DNA of 64,000 bases from Hydractinia symbiolongicarpus (taxonomy: Eukaryota > Cnidaria > Hydrozoa > Anthoathecata > Hydractiniidae). Both the position numbers and the translations under genes were made by a program. The notes below the pieces were generated by a model. The model worked only from the letters and a program-made list of their open reading frames with translations, was not told the origin of the DNA and made no database searches. The stretch is from NCBI RefSeq assembly GCF_029227915.1, contig NC_079879.1, positions 33,980,501-34,044,500 of the forward strand, read 5' to 3'. Positions 40,601 to 54,624 of this stretch are shown one piece after another. Position 1 is the first letter of the stretch, and each line of letters begins with the position of its first letter.

Positions 40601-43600
40601 GTAATGAAACTTGATCAGAATTTTCCAAACAGTATTTTGCAACTATTTTTTGAATATCTTAAGTGAAAATTTTCTTGGCTTCTAATATTATAAGATATTA
40701 ATTTTATTTAACTCACTTTTGTTTTATTGCATTAGAAAACTGATGTGTTAAATTTACAGACCATGTATATTGTATTTGATTTTATTTGAAAACAAATATT
40801 CCTCTTCTGCGTTATTGTTCGTTATGTTAAAATGAGTTAATTTTTTGCAATATGTAAACCATAAAGAATCATTCCAGATTAGTAAAAAAATATTTAATTT
40901 ACACTCAGTGATGTATCAATTTGCAATTTACAAAAACATATTGTCACCCCAGATGAGTTCTCTAATAAGCATTTATGGTAAAATTTTCTTGTCAAGATTT
41001 CCCTTTTGCTCAACAATTTACATACCTTGTGCTAAAGTAGCGGAAGACACCAGTCTCAGACAACGAGTTAAAACTGCAGTGACAGTGATAGCACATGGCT
41101 CTGATCTAAACAAAAATAAGAAAAGATAAATAACACAAAATTTTAATTATTGCAATGAAAGAGGAAGGCACACTTACGCTTGGGAAAGACCAGGCTCAAT
41201 AGCTGTCAGGATGAATCTTTCACGTATTGCACCAGCAAGTGCTTTAGACACCATCTATATTCAACAAAATATCGTGTTTTTTAGGGTTGAAATACATTCT
41301 ACATGTTTTAGCAAAAAAAAAGTTATCAATAAGTCCTTACAGAATGCGCCTCAACACTAAGTTGATTGACGTAATCCAACCATGAAAAAAATGCTATCAT
41401 TTGACGTTTTCCAGTAATAGGGGGACCTGCTTGATCTTCATGGTCAAATCTGAAACATAAACTTGTATACTAATACTCTAGCATGAAATACTCTCAGCGT
41501 AAAAATATTTCTCCCAGAACATATTTTTGTGATTAGGGGAGGTGTACGAGGTTATTTTTATAATTAGGAGTTCTCATAAAAAGATAGGGAACTACTTATG
41601 CTGATTAAAATCCTCTTTTTATGAAAAATGATAACAGGAAGTGTCTTTTTGTTTTGTGTTGAGAGCAACAAAAGTATACCACAGAAAATAATGGCTTTTA
41701 TAGTCAAACATAATTCTTTACGCAGCAATATCTTTAAAAACTATTTTTGCAATTTAATTTTAAAAAAACTGTAGAACTAATTACTCTTGCCTACTTTTGT
41801 AAAACTTATTTTGTGATATGCTCTATAAAATGTGTTTTTGTGGAACTTAATAGGGTCCAAAATTGAGAAATTTAGATATGTGCTTATGACAAATGTTTGT
41901 AAAGTATTAACAATGGTATACCCCCACGTAGTAGATAACTGATTCATATCTGCAGGGTCAATAACTGCGGGTAATCCACGAAATAATTTTGCTAGTTGAT
42001 CAGCCTAAAACAAAAATGTGATAAAATAAAGTGACAACAATTTATCATCTAATAAAACTAGAAATAAAATCAAAGAATCTCTGGTCGGCATTCCATAAAT
42101 AAATTGTACAGTTAAGTGATTAAAGTAATTAAAGGCGTGAGGTATCAAAATAAAGATTAAAATTGCACATTACCATTCTCTCACAGAAAGCTGTGTACAA
42201 GACAATAACACTAGCAGCTTGATCTTCAGGAATAGAAGTGCAGAGGAGAAGGCCTTCACATGCTTTTATCGCCACTCTACTGTCCTATAAAATGAGGATA
42301 TGTTCACCTTAAAGGAATTGCTTGTTGTTAAAAAATATTAATATTGCAGATACTGAATGCAGCAATAATGCATAAGTATATATAACTACCTCGCTATTCG
42401 TGAGAACAATTAAAGCATCGACTAAACTATATTCAGGTTTTTCACGTTCTCGTTCCATTCCTGGTGACAAGGGTGGAGATGATCCACTTTCAGTAGTACT
42501 TGGTGCCTAAAGATGGGAATTAATAAGGACAACTTTCTAATGATTCGTTTTAAAATCGTACATTTAAATTATATGCATACCTCTAGGAAAAAATTAACCA
42601 GGTACGAGTCCTGTTTTAACTTTGAAGAGACTTGAAGAAGGAATTGCACTTCTTCTGTTTCAGTTGGTGCAGCTTTTATTTTTCCACAACAACGAATTAA
42701 TTTCTAAATAGAAGGGATTTTCAGATTTGACTGTATTTAGATTTAGGTACAAGAATTATTAACAATCAGTACTTAGTATATTTTAAATAATTATAACAAA
42801 AAATTAAAATTTAGCTTCTTCCAGGTTTCACAAAATAATATTTGTAGAGTCTTATGTCTCTTAAAAGGCTAGGTTTATTTAAATTTTTTTATCCTAGTTA
42901 ACAAGATTTACATAAAAAGTATGGTGGGTAAAATAACATATAATTAACTTTACAAAAAAAATTATAAACTCACATTAACTGGCTTATGAACATTGACATG
43001 AGGCAATAACTGTTGTCTTGATTTACCCAATAAATTAGTGAAGAACACAAGAACATAACGTTTCATTCCAGGTGGACACTAAAAATTTCACAATTAATGT
43101 TTACATTGAATGAAACGCATCACAGTAACCTTAATTAAACACATTTGTGTAACCTTACATCAGCTTTACCCAGGGTTTGCATTGTTTCTAAAATCTTATG
43201 CTGTAGCATGAATTCCATTGAAGGACCCTAGAAAAGAGGTTAATCACTACATAAACATAAATAAGAACGAAAATAAAAAGTAAATAACAGGATTGCTTTG
43301 ATAAAGTTCTTACAGCACTTGCAGTTCCATTTTCTTGTTCTTCTTGCTGCAAAACATTGATCATTTGTTCCAAATGGTGTGGAATTGCTGTGCTTTCAAC
43401 TGAAACTCGTTCATCTGTGAACATCATAAGAAATACTTTGATCATGAAATTATTTAACAAAATCACGTTCTAATATATACAAGTACAAGAGAATTTCTTA
43501 CAAATGAGGTACACAGGCTCAATGTGAGTGCATTATGAATATCATTTTTATTCTTTATAAGGAAAACAAAACCACACTGAGAGAACATACCTGATGTGTC

Positions 43601-44173
43601 GAGAAAAAATTGAGTTACACATTTCCAGTGATAGCGAAACTGTTCAAGCAATGTCATTTCAGGTGCAAGCTATAAGAAAATATTTTTTAATAAAAGTTGA
43701 TTCGTTTTTTAACAATTCAAATACAAATAATTACAATTTATTCATGGACCAGACATCAATCACACCAGAAAAGTAGGTTTCCAAAAGCTAAATGCATTAT
43801 TATAACAAGAGAACTCTTTGAAAAGATATGAAAAAACAAAACAGTAAGAATAAGGTTCTCACAAACAGAGAGAGTGTGGGACCTGGGAGAATAAAAAGAG
43901 GCAAAAATGGGAAATATATTTCATGACTTTCAATTGGGAACAACATGAGAAAATAAAAACTTTAATTCTCTTCCATTTGAGCTTAAATTATCAAACTAAA
44001 TGCAAATGTTTTAAACAACTGAATTTGGTTTTTATGTGCCATTGTCCTTAAGCAATTTGTTCACATGGTTGAGTACTAAATTTGGGACTTTCTTTACCAT
44101 TCTTTTTTAAGCAAACATTACAACTTACTGCTTCCACTGCATTATGCAGCATGGATGTAATCCTGGTGAACAT
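37643..44173 (-). CDS. FHIP2: FHF complex subunit HOOK-interacting protein 2 (FAM160B) homologue, 20 exons
   Basis: Exons in coding order: 44173-44129, 43669-43591, 43414-43314, 43227-43159, 43078-42974, 42703-42581, 42506-42390, 42284-42174, 42004-41922, 41449-41341, 41254-41178, 41105-41026, 40214-39539, 39465-39375, 38960-38903, 38736-38648, 38554-38414, 38323-38220, 37902-37848 and 37699-37643. All phases close into 789 residues. Diagnostic blocks: [90 protein letters not shown] and the C-terminal [14 protein letters not shown]. These are the FHIP2 (FAM160B1/B2) sub-family rather than FHIP1. FHIP proteins bridge Hook adaptors and cargo membranes for dynein transport. The large exon 13 holds an Asn/Glu/Lys-rich low-complexity insert of about 120 residues. 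Both A and B vertebrate paralogues are possible counterparts. Confidence 0.95.
38755..38885. repeat. AAC/AAT-rich low-complexity tract
   Basis: Interrupted AAC and AAT triplets over about 130 bp in a FHIP2 intron. The antisense translation gives long Val/Cys/Phe runs that are artefacts of the repeat. Confidence 0.7.
39105..39372 (-). mobile_element. tRNA-derived SINE in FHIP2 intron, abutting a splice donor
   Basis: On the minus strand CTGGTAGCCTTGTGGTAGAGC matches a tRNA A box and GGTCTTAGGTTCAAACCCCG a B box about 35 bp later. A body of about 190 bp follows, containing GTTGTCTAGTTGAGCG, a word also seen in the SINE at 49520-49890 (GTTGTCTAGTAGAGCG). The SINE head begins within a few bases of the donor of the exon at 39375-39465. 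Confidence 0.65.
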
Positions 44174-44431
44174 CTTCTTACTTCGTTTCATTTAAAATGC
44201 TTATGCTTGATGTATCATACAACTTGGACAGAGCTTTTAACATTTGTAAGAATTATAACTATAATGAAAATTTAGGCAATTTAGGTGGACAAAAATGTCA
44301 CCTTATCATTTCTTGACTTACACATGGCAAAGATTATTGCACCTAACACTGCTTGATAGAAGCATGGGATAGTATCAAAAATCTTAGGAGGCAGGATGAA
44401 AAAAAGGTTGCATGTCTTAAATAACCTTAGC

Positions 44432-44580
<149 letters not shown>

Positions 44581-45148
44581 TTTTCGGCTTAACAAGCATT
44601 TATTGTTTTAACTTGTTGTAGAATTGAAAAATTAAAAAACGAAAATTAAAATCGAACAATGGTGATTTTTTAAAAACGTGATTGTTTGTGTTCACTTCAA
44701 TTTTAAGTTGCTTTTTTTAATTCCGTTTTTTGTACATGTACAGGTTATTTCCTCCATCATTTTAATGTTTGCTTTACCATTTTCCACTTGCAATTTAACA
44801 AGTTATACTTAATCAATACAGAAGAAAATACAAATTGAATATATTTTAAAAATATTACCACTTATCTGTTCAGTCATCGTCATTGAATAATATAAATATT
44901 ATTATGTCATGAACAAGCGAGTTTATTCTAGGCTACGTTTCGACAGCATGGAAATAAATCTACAGGAAAAAACCTCTATCTAGGGGTAACTGCCTCAATG
45001 GGCACAAAAGTTTATTGTATGACAGAAAAAATGAAGTCTGCTTGATATTGTTATCTGGACAGGGGGTCAATCTGGAAATTTGAATTTGACTGCTAAAAGA
45101 TGTTCTGCAACCTATACATGACATAGGTGAATATTTATCATTGCACAT

Positions 45149-45182
45149 CCGTATTTCATTCTCAACAGAGAATGAAATACGG
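45149..45182. repeat. Perfect 15-bp-arm hairpin
   Basis: CCGTATTTCATTCTC and GAGAATGAAATACGG are exact reverse complements separated by AACA. It lies about 20 bp upstream of the SINE region. Confidence 0.75.
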
Positions 45183-45200
45183 TATGATAAACTATCTGAG

Positions 45201-46227
<1,027 letters not shown>

Positions 46228-46261
46228 ATATGAAATGAAATGAAATGAAATGAAATGAAAT
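46228..46261. repeat. (TGAAA)n short tandem repeat
   Basis: Six or seven TGAAA/TGAAA-like units. On the minus strand this is a TTTCA tail for the LINE at 46262-48655, consistent with a LINE 3' terminus. Confidence 0.8.
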
Positions 46262-48655
46262 AAACATATATTTCAGTTTACTAGGAGATAAATATACATT
46301 ATTAATTAAAAATTTTGCCCTAGTAAACCCCGGAAACTGCCAAAGTTAGCAGAACTCGAAGTATGACAGCCACCGTGGACAATACAAAACACACAACTTA
46401 CACAGACAACACTACAAAACAAGACAGACAAGCGAAAAAATGTGAAAAATATTGCAATTGCAAATCCCAAGAAAAAAGTGGTGTAAAAGTGATTGTGAAC
46501 AATAGTAATTTTAGGTATATATAAATTAAACATAATTAGACAACAATGTATGCTTTATTAGAGATTTAAGTCTATGCAAAGGGAGATCTAAAAGTCTTAT
46601 TTCAGGTAAGGTATTCTGACAACTAGACCATGATAGGACACTTTGATGCCTAATGGATTTCAAACCAAATGCAGAAGTACGAACAGCACGCAAATTTATA
46701 AGGCCTAGGCTGTTAGCACGAGTATTATGAGAGTGAGAGAAGTCAATTGAAAAGGTACCAATCAGGGGAACAGGTAGATTGTTGTGAAATAAATTATAAA
46801 TAAATAATACATTTTGCAGTTTCACAGTATCTGTGAATTTAAGGATGCCTAAATCTTTATAATATTGGTTTGCATTTGTTCTATGGTTGGCAAAATTCAT
46901 AAGACGTAAAGCACAATTTTGAAGGACAGTGATTCGGTTCACTTGTAAACTTATGGACTGACCCCAGACTTGGGCGCAATAATTTAGATTTAGTGGAAAA
47001 GAGCATTACAAATTGACAGAAGAACATCCATTGGCACATAATGTCTTATTTTTGCAATGATTCCATTAACCTTTTTCAATTTGGTTGCAACTGAATTAAT
47101 CTGGGACTTCCATCCTAGGTTAGAATCAAGCAGTACACCAAGATATTTTATAGTTTCAATAGGAAAAACCTTTTGACCACCAATAGAAAGCTTAACTTCA
47201 CAGTTAAAGGGTTTAGAGGGATGTCTAAAGAGTATATATTCCGTTTTACTAGCATTAAGAGATATTTTGTTAGCACTGAGCCAGTGCCAGAGGAATCTAA
47301 GATCAAGATTGACTTTTTTGACGAGGGATTTCAATGAGGGATTAAAATGCAGCAAGTTTGTATCGTCAGCAAAGTGATGAACTAGGGAAAATTTTATTGC
47401 TTCGTGTAAGTCATTAATATAGAGCAAGAAAAGAAGTGGGCCAAGTACAGATCCTTGAGGAACACCATGCTTCATAAATACCTTATTTGAGAAAATACCT
47501 TTAATGGAGACAAACTGATCACGGTCAGAAAGATAGGATTTTAATAAATTTAAGACATTACCTCTAACGCCATAATGAAACAATTTTTGCAATAAGATTT
47601 CATGGTCAACAGTATCGAAAGCTTTTTGGAGATCTACGAAAATTCCACAAACATAATTACCTTTGTCTAGGTTGTCAGCAATTTTTTGAATCATGTTAAG
47701 CAAGGTTTGTGAAGTGGAATAGTTTTTTCTAAAGCCAAACTGTTGTGAATATAGGACCTTGTTTTTGTTAAGGAACTTATAAAGTCTATCATGAATCAGT
47801 TTCTCAAAAATTTTGTCAATATTTGATAACAATGAGATTGGTCTATAGTTTGTGCAGTCGAGTTTGGATTCTTTCTTGTGAATAGGGATGACTTTAGTTA
47901 ATTTAAGTTGAGTTGGAAAAACACCTAAGGTAAATGAGAGATTAATAATTTTAGATAATGGACAAGCAATTTCATTTTTAATAAGACTCAAAACATTATA
48001 AGGAATACTTGATGGACCACCGGACTTTTTAGAGTTAATAGTAGATAAATATTTCAAAATCTCCTCTGGAGTGGTGGGTGACAGGAACATTGAATTGGGT
48101 ACACTGTTTTTTAGAAACTGATTAAAGTTTTTAGGTGTGTGAGGAATTTTCTTGCGAAGGTTTGTTGCGACAGAAGAAAAAAAGTTGTTGAAAGTATTGG
48201 CTACAGTTAAGGGATCTGTGGTTATAGATTTATTAATGTTAAGTGAGATTAAATTAGATTCATTGCGACTACTAGAAGAGATTAAGGACCTTATACCTTT
48301 CCAAATGTTACCAATATTCTGGATGTTTTTTTTGAAATAATCAGAATAGTAATTCTTCTTACTGCTTCGACACAAGGATACAATCCTATTACGATATCTT
48401 TTATATCTTTCTTGGATGTTAGACTTAATGATAGGGTTTTTTGCACACATAAAAGATTTATAAAGTTTGTCAAGGATTTTCATGGATTTTAGAATACCTT
48501 TGGTCATCCAAGGATTTTGTGGTTCAGTTTTTGATTTTGTTGATAATATAGTTTTATATGGAACATGGATATCCAAAATGTCCTCAATGGCTTTGAAGAA
48601 ATTGTTAAAAGATGTGTTTACATCTTTATCACCTGTACAAACGACGAAATAATTA
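46262..48655 (-). mobile_element. Nearly complete non-LTR reverse transcriptase (jockey/CR1-like)
   Basis: The frame 48576-46990 (528 residues) shows RT motifs in order: [79 protein letters not shown] (catalytic FADD) and TIKYLGVLLDSNLGW. After a frameshift near 46985, the frame 46942-46526 continues with ITVLQNCALRLM and DLGILKFTDTVKL and ends with a stop. No endonuclease domain is seen, so the copy is 5'-truncated. It lies inside another LINE of similar type. Confidence 0.85.
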
Positions 48656-48960
48656 TTGTATCATCTGCATATAGATGGTGGTAGTTTGAATTGATGACAG
48701 ATTTTAAGTCATCAATATACAAAAGAAAGAGCAGGGGCCCCAACACAGATCCCTGCGGCACCCCAAAAGCGTCTTCATGAAGCAGATCTGATCCTGTGTC
48801 GTTTACAAGAGTCAGCGGCCCGTTAAGTAGGACTCGAACCAGTCAAAGGTAGCATCTCTGATGCCAAAACATCATAGTTTTTTTAACAAAATTTTATGAT
48901 CAACAGTTTCTAGCTTGATTGCTTTTATCTGCCATTAAAGTATAAATAATTTTTTTTAAA
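48656..48960 (-). mobile_element. Fragment of a second LINE (RT palm)
   Basis: The minus-strand translation reads ETVDHKILL, then [33 protein letters not shown] and YHHLYADDT, with several disruptions. It ends at YADDT where the LINE at 46262-48655 begins, and may be the 5' part of the copy whose 3' part is at 45615-46227, with loss of sequence between. Confidence 0.65.
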
Positions 48961-49519
48961 AAATCAAACTGATTTTATAGTGAGAGAAACTGGGTAGTTG
49001 TAATGATGCATGCAGGCCCAGTATCTAAATTTGAAATTACTGTTCTATTCACTTCATATGAGCCCAAATTTTTAAAACAAATAGCAAATTTAAAGATGCT
49101 ACTGTCCAATTGCCTAAAAGTGAAGGTTATTGATTATATCCCTTAAATCAAGTAAAATGAAAGCACTACAAAGAGGTAAAGAAAATTCTGATCTGATGTG
49201 GAACCGAAAGTGACCATTTTGATCGACATGTCACATCAAGTGTTCCAAGTTTAGCTGCTACGAAGGAGAACTAGTATAATTTCAGGACTGTAACCCACAT
49301 CGGGACGGACTTGAACCGGAAAATTCAAAATCCAGGTCTGTCTTCATTACTGAATGTAATTTTACAGAAATAAATAAACCTTTCCCGGAGACCGATTACG
49401 TAGCTTGATTATGACCAAATGATTTTGATGAAATCTCTATTTTGTTTTTGTGTATCCTTAGTTGCATAAGCCAATTCCGCGAAGTTAGCTACCTGCGAAA
49501 CATTATTCTCAAGATATAC
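48961..49519. other. Intergenic DNA between LINE and SINE
   Basis: AT-rich; nothing recognised. Confidence 0.35.
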
Positions 49520-49890
49520 TAGATAGATAGATAGATAGATAGATAGATGTGCATATTTTACATGGCTAGCCTCACAAATATCGAGGGATATACCCTGTCT
49601 ATTATTTCCAGGAGGGGCCATGGCTTAGATGGAGAGTCCTAGAGTATTTAATGCTCATTTTGAGCTACGCAGACCCAATTAGTAGGGCCCACGCTCTACT
49701 AGACAACTCCCGGCAACATCCAACGGCCCACACAGTGTGCCATCTCCCCAATTTCCCTCACATGGCTTGGGTTAACCCGGGGCTATGGTAACATTCACTC
49801 GCCCATGTTGAATCGCCGTCAAGAGGAATCGAACCCCGGTCTCCCGCACAGAGTACGAAAGCTATAACCACTAATCTACGGCGCGTTAAA
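49520..49890 (-). mobile_element. Full-length tRNA-derived SINE with (TATC)n tail
   Basis: The minus-strand head GCGCCGTAGATTAGTGGTTA with A box and GACCGGGGTTCGATTCC B box is tRNA-like. It is followed by a body of about 240 bp and the 3' end GCTAGCCATGTAAAATATGC plus (TATC)n, which on the plus strand is the (GATA)n run at about 49520-49549. The same 3' end occurs at 16470-16555. Confidence 0.75.
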
Positions 49891-50894
49891 ACCACTAAAA
49901 ATTAAGAAATAGATTTTTACTAGTGGCTAATAGAATTTTTTGCACAGCAAGCTCTGAACAAGCTCATTCTACACCCAGAGGCGGGCATGTGTAACACTTC
50001 GTCGTCGCTGTTCACTTTTTACTTTGACTGACAGGTAAGGCCAGTAAAAACAGTAAAATCATTTAACGAAAACTGGTCAAAATATTAACAACTGAAACAA
50101 TTTCAGCCGATAGCCTAATTATGTCCTTCTTAAATATAGCTAAAATCCCTCATTTTCAGCTTTATAAGTTAGGCCGAATTCAAAACACTGTTTTTGAATA
50201 GAATTTGGCCAGAGTAATAAAAATGGTCCGTTAATCAAAGGTGTTCCACCTTTTGGAGTGTCTGTTAGAGAGAATACTGTAATCTGTGCAACACTTATTT
50301 TAAAGTAAAAAATTAGCGTAATTCCGTTCCCATAAAAAAGAAAATGGAATACTGACGCCAAAATTTATAACATTTTTTACGTCATTCGCGAAAATTAATC
50401 ACCGCGAGATGTTTTGTTTTATTCGCAAAGATATTTACTTGCGAAACTTAAGTACTATTCACAGGGTAGGATATTAACTATGGCTAACTCGTCAAGCGAC
50501 TACGAAAATTTCTTTTAACAAAAGTTTGCTAAAAATACGTCTTTATACCCACTTTGGTGTGGTCTGGGACGTAGATTGTCTTCTGTCAAAACTTTGTGCG
50601 TATTCTTGTAAAGGCTCAACAAAAAATTATCTCTTGAAATCTAATAAAGATTGTGTCGAAGTGCGCAGCGCTAACAAAAAAGTCGCTATATCGGAAAACG
50701 CAGTCAAACGAAAGCGACCCTCCATTGGTTGAGACTAATTTAGACGGCATGTGTTACGCATCCATCCCCCCAAATTACTGTGTTTGAAATTTCCATTATT
50801 TTAATGATAGAACCAGAATATAACTAAAAGCGACTGTTGTGTTTGAGGTTACCGAGACATTAAGTTTAGTTGAAAATATATAAAGTAGCGTATA
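49891..50894. other. Intergenic region
   Basis: No exon or repeat recognised with confidence. ORFs are short and mixed-frame. Confidence 0.35.
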
Positions 50895-52605
50895 GACGTG
50901 TTTTTCCTGCTTCTAAATACAACAATGGCGACGTTGTCATCAAATACTGTTTCACCACATAAGTCCACCACGATTGTAACTGATGGCGGTACACATGGCA
51001 TCAGTGCCATACTACTGCAACACACACCACAAACAGAACACTATCGAGTTTATAGTATACACAAGCCGAGAATTGTCACATGCGGAATCTCATTATAGTC
51101 AATTAGAAAAGGAATGTTTAGCAATTGTCCATGGATGTGAAAAGTTTGCCTTGTATGTACTCGGCTCAGACTTTGAAATTCCTATAGACCACAAACCATT
51201 GGTATGTTACTCAGCAATCCTAAAATAACTTTACCTTTACATTTAGAAAAATGGTGTTTACGCTTACAAGGATTTAACTTTCATATTCGTCACACCAATG
51301 GAGCTTTCAACCCGGCAGACTATTGTTCCAGACACACCGTTCCTGACAATAATACAAACTCTACTGGAACCTGCAAAGAATACGTAAATTTTACAACGCA
51401 TGCAGAACCGATAGGCATTACACCCTGAAGAGATAAAAATACACACGAAAAATGACCCGACCCTGCAATGTTTGAAAGAAATTATTCGCTCTACTAAATG
51501 GTATTCAGTAAATACGATATCCACCAAATATCGCAACTGTAACATTAAAGAGCTTCATCTTTATAAAAAAATACGCAACGAGTTCACTTGCAATCCTTGA
51601 TACTTGGAGGAAATCGGATTGTAGCACCGACCAGTTTACGCCAAAGGACGCTTAAACTAGCGAAACATACCCGGATATAAACCAACAAGTCGAAACACTC
51701 TGCAAGAACTGTTCACTGTGTATCCCAAATTCAAAAATGAACCCACCGCCACCACTAAAACCATCTTCCCTATCACCATCGCCTTGGCACACATAAAACA
51801 TAGACTTTCTGGGACAGTTACCAAATCGCTCGCACTTACTGGTGGTTATTGACCAACGTTCACGCTCTCCCAAAGTAGAGGTCGTAGGCTCAACAGCTGC
51901 TGTACCGACTTTGGGAGCTCTAATTAAAATTTTTGCAACGCATGGACTTCCTCATAAAATCATTTCTGATAACGGTTGTCCATTTAACAGCAACGAATTC
52001 AAACGCCACATGCATGCTAAAGGAATAGATCATCACAGAATTACACGTCTACCTTTAAAAGCAAATCCACCTGCCGAAAATTTCATGCGCAACCTTAGTA
52101 AAACTCTACGAATTGCTACAATAGAAAATGGAAAATCGCACCGTATAATTTCCTGTTATATCATTGCATATCGACGCATTCAACAACCGGAGTCAGTCCA
52201 GCAAAAGCGCTTTTTTAACGACAAGTTAGAGGAAAATTGCCCAGTCTTAATAACCAATTGAATAGGGATGCCATCAAGGAGGCACCACACCGAGATACAC
52301 ATCAGAAACCTAAAATGAAAACGTATGTCGACGCCCGTTTTCATGCTCTGCAACCAGTAATAAACAAAGGCGATTACGTGATGGTAAACCGAAGCGCAAC
52401 AAGCTTTCAAGCCCTTTTGATCCAAAACCATGCTTGAATTCGTGTGATAACACGAGTTCAAGGTACAAAATTGACGGCAAGCCGACCAGGACATACTATC
52501 ACACGCAATGTTTAACATTTTAAGTTCTTCTCCAAGCGTAAACGGATCAACTTTCATCAAGAGGGGGACGTGTTTTTCCTGTTTCTAAATACAACAATGG
52601 CGACG
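50895..52605 (+). mobile_element. Decayed Ty3/gypsy-type LTR retrotransposon fragment bounded by a 39-bp direct repeat
   Basis: RNase H (about 50965-51215) reads TIVTDGGTHGISAILLQ, then SRELSHAESHYSQLEKECL and FEIPIDHKPLV. A tether region follows (WCLRLQGFNFHIRHTNGAFN, NPADYCSR), and an integrase (about 51640-52250) with LLVVIDQRSRSPKVEVV, LPHKIISDNGCPFNS and PPAENFM. RNase H before integrase is the Ty3/gypsy order. Several frameshifts and stops interrupt it; gag, protease and RT are absent. The 39-bp word GACGTGTTTTTCCTG...GGCGACG occurs at 50895-50933 and 52567-52605 with one mismatch. The right copy is preceded by a purine tract (AAGAGGGG) as expected before a 3' LTR starting TG. Confidence 0.75.
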
Positions 52606-53895
52606 CAAGCACTTATAATCCTTTTGACAGGGACGGTTTCCTAGTTCAGAATATATAGTGATGAAATTAGGCGAGTCTTTTTTCCTTCATATTAACCTGC
52701 AGATAAAATCCAGTTAAGACAAAATACATAAAGATTTATTATTTCACATGGCTTCTGTCGACTTGGTTGAGTTAACTAGTGCATTAAACGCAAAGGATAC
52801 TAGAAATTAAAAATAGACTTCGAAGCATGTCACAAAGGCGGTTTTTCACTCAAAGGAATGTGGTCGAAGTCGATCGACGGAAAAAGTTCTATTACTAGTA
52901 ACACCAATTCGATTGACGTTGAGTGGAAGCTCGCCTTTACAATACAAGCTAAAGAAAACATGTCAACTTTCTTTGTTACTTCCCTTGCTCATAAAACGAC
53001 TAAGTCGACTAAGAAGTTCTATGATGGACTTTTAGTGTCTGGAACAACACAGCCCGTTGATAAAAAAAAGAACCATAGTAGATATTTTTGCAAACGAAAC
53101 TTAGGGAGAAAAAATTAAAGCTGCAGCATATGGATATCGCTGTATATGACGTTAAATCAACGAATAATATCGAATTTCTTTATTTTATTTATTTATTTTC
53201 TTTATTTTATTTTTACTTTTCCATTTTTTTTTTTTTGGGGGGGGGCTAAATAAAGGGAGAGGGTAAATAACTTTTTGAGTCACTGGAGGGGAGCTTATTA
53301 GAGGGGGCTAAAAAGAGGAAATACGGTATTTTTAACCGCTAGCTCGCGAAATATTACGAAAGTTAAATGTTCTATACAATTTACCGATGCAAAGAACGAA
53401 GGACGGCGAGTTTGCCGGCGAAATGAGCATGTATATTTTCGTTCGTTTTGATTTTAATAGAAAGCAATAATCAAGCATTAGCACAATTCTTAGGAGGAAC
53501 AGTCAATATTTCAAATTCGCTGTCCTCTCTGCTGCGAAATAAAAAAGAAATGCTTTTGCGGACGTGGGGGAAACTTTACATCAACTTTTTTAAAAAATTT
53601 TGCTGATACAGCAATATTTCGGGTCCGCAAAACTTTAACAGGACCGACTGGAGTGCAGAGAGGACAACCACGCTTCTTTGTCTTGTGATTTGAATCATGT
53701 CAATATGTAGATAGTATATAGATGGGCTATTATTTCCAATAAGAAGCTTACATCACAATCTGATACGATGGAGAGTGAGCTACTTAGACCAGTTCTAACT
53801 AAGGATCTTTTCTAATGTTCTATCCCTCCACTTCAAAATTAGTTTGAAAATTAGTGTTAGCATTTAAAGGAATTTCTAAATTTAAGTTTAACTGA
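52606..53895. other. Intergenic region with orphan ORF and G-rich tract
   Basis: An ORF at about 52810-53117 (plus) of about 100 residues, with CHKGGFSLKGMWSKSIDG and VEWKLAFTIQAKEN, has protein-like composition but no recognised family. At 53223-53320 a T-run passes into a G9 run and further G3-G5 runs, next to a copy of the TTATTAGAGGGGG repeat. Nothing else was recognised. Confidence 0.4.
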
Positions 53896-54624
53896 TCTAT
53901 ATAATAATACGCCAGTTCTGTCTGTCTGTGACTTTTGCAAAGTGGATAAAATTTCTTTGATAAAGTCTATAAAACATTGTCTATAAGTTTCTTCTGTAAA
54001 TTACCAAACTTTGACGTTAAAGTAATATTGACGTCAAAGGGAAGTATATTAAGATTAGTGAAGCCATTGCATTGCACTTTTAAATTTAAGGCTAAATAAC
54101 TTAGAAACGGGTGGAAATAACTGACGTCATCTCCTGCGTAGGTAACTAGGAACCACCTAGGACCAATTTGGGTAAGTTTCCCAAACCTGGATCCCCAAAT
54201 CTGTTTCGGGAATGGACGGGTTGATGACGTCACCAAAAAACTTGCAAACCCTAATATCTCTGCAACCATTTGTCAAAAATACGCGATCCTATACATTTTC
54301 TTGATCAGCGTTTCAAGACCTATACAATGAAGGCAGCAGGTATACAAATTTCTAAAAAAAAATTTTGGGGGGTTGACTGGCCATTGTTGACGTCAGCAAA
54401 ATTTTAAAACCCTCATATCTCATTAACCGCTTATCAAAAAGACATGATCGTATACATTTTCTTGGTCAGCGTGTTAACCTCTGCACAGTACAGGCAACGA
54501 ATAAACTAAATTTCGCCAAAAATTTTTGTAATTGCACTGCTGACGTCAGCAAAAAATCTAAAAGAACCTATTGTTCCATTGTCCTTCTGCCTAAGTGGAT
54601 TTTTCCACGGGCCTTATCGACTAG
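53896..54624 (+). mobile_element. Helitron-like non-autonomous element, unit 1
   Basis: It starts TCTATATAATAATACGCC after an A and ends ...GTGGATTTTTCCACGGGCC...CGACTAG before a T. A 5' TC, a 3' CTAG and a short hairpin (GTGGA/TCCAC) about 15 bp before the end, with no target duplication and an A^T site, are Helitron hallmarks. It has no coding frame. Inside are repeated sub-blocks (CATATCTC-like, TGACGTCA-like, ATACATTTTCTTG). Confidence 0.65.
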
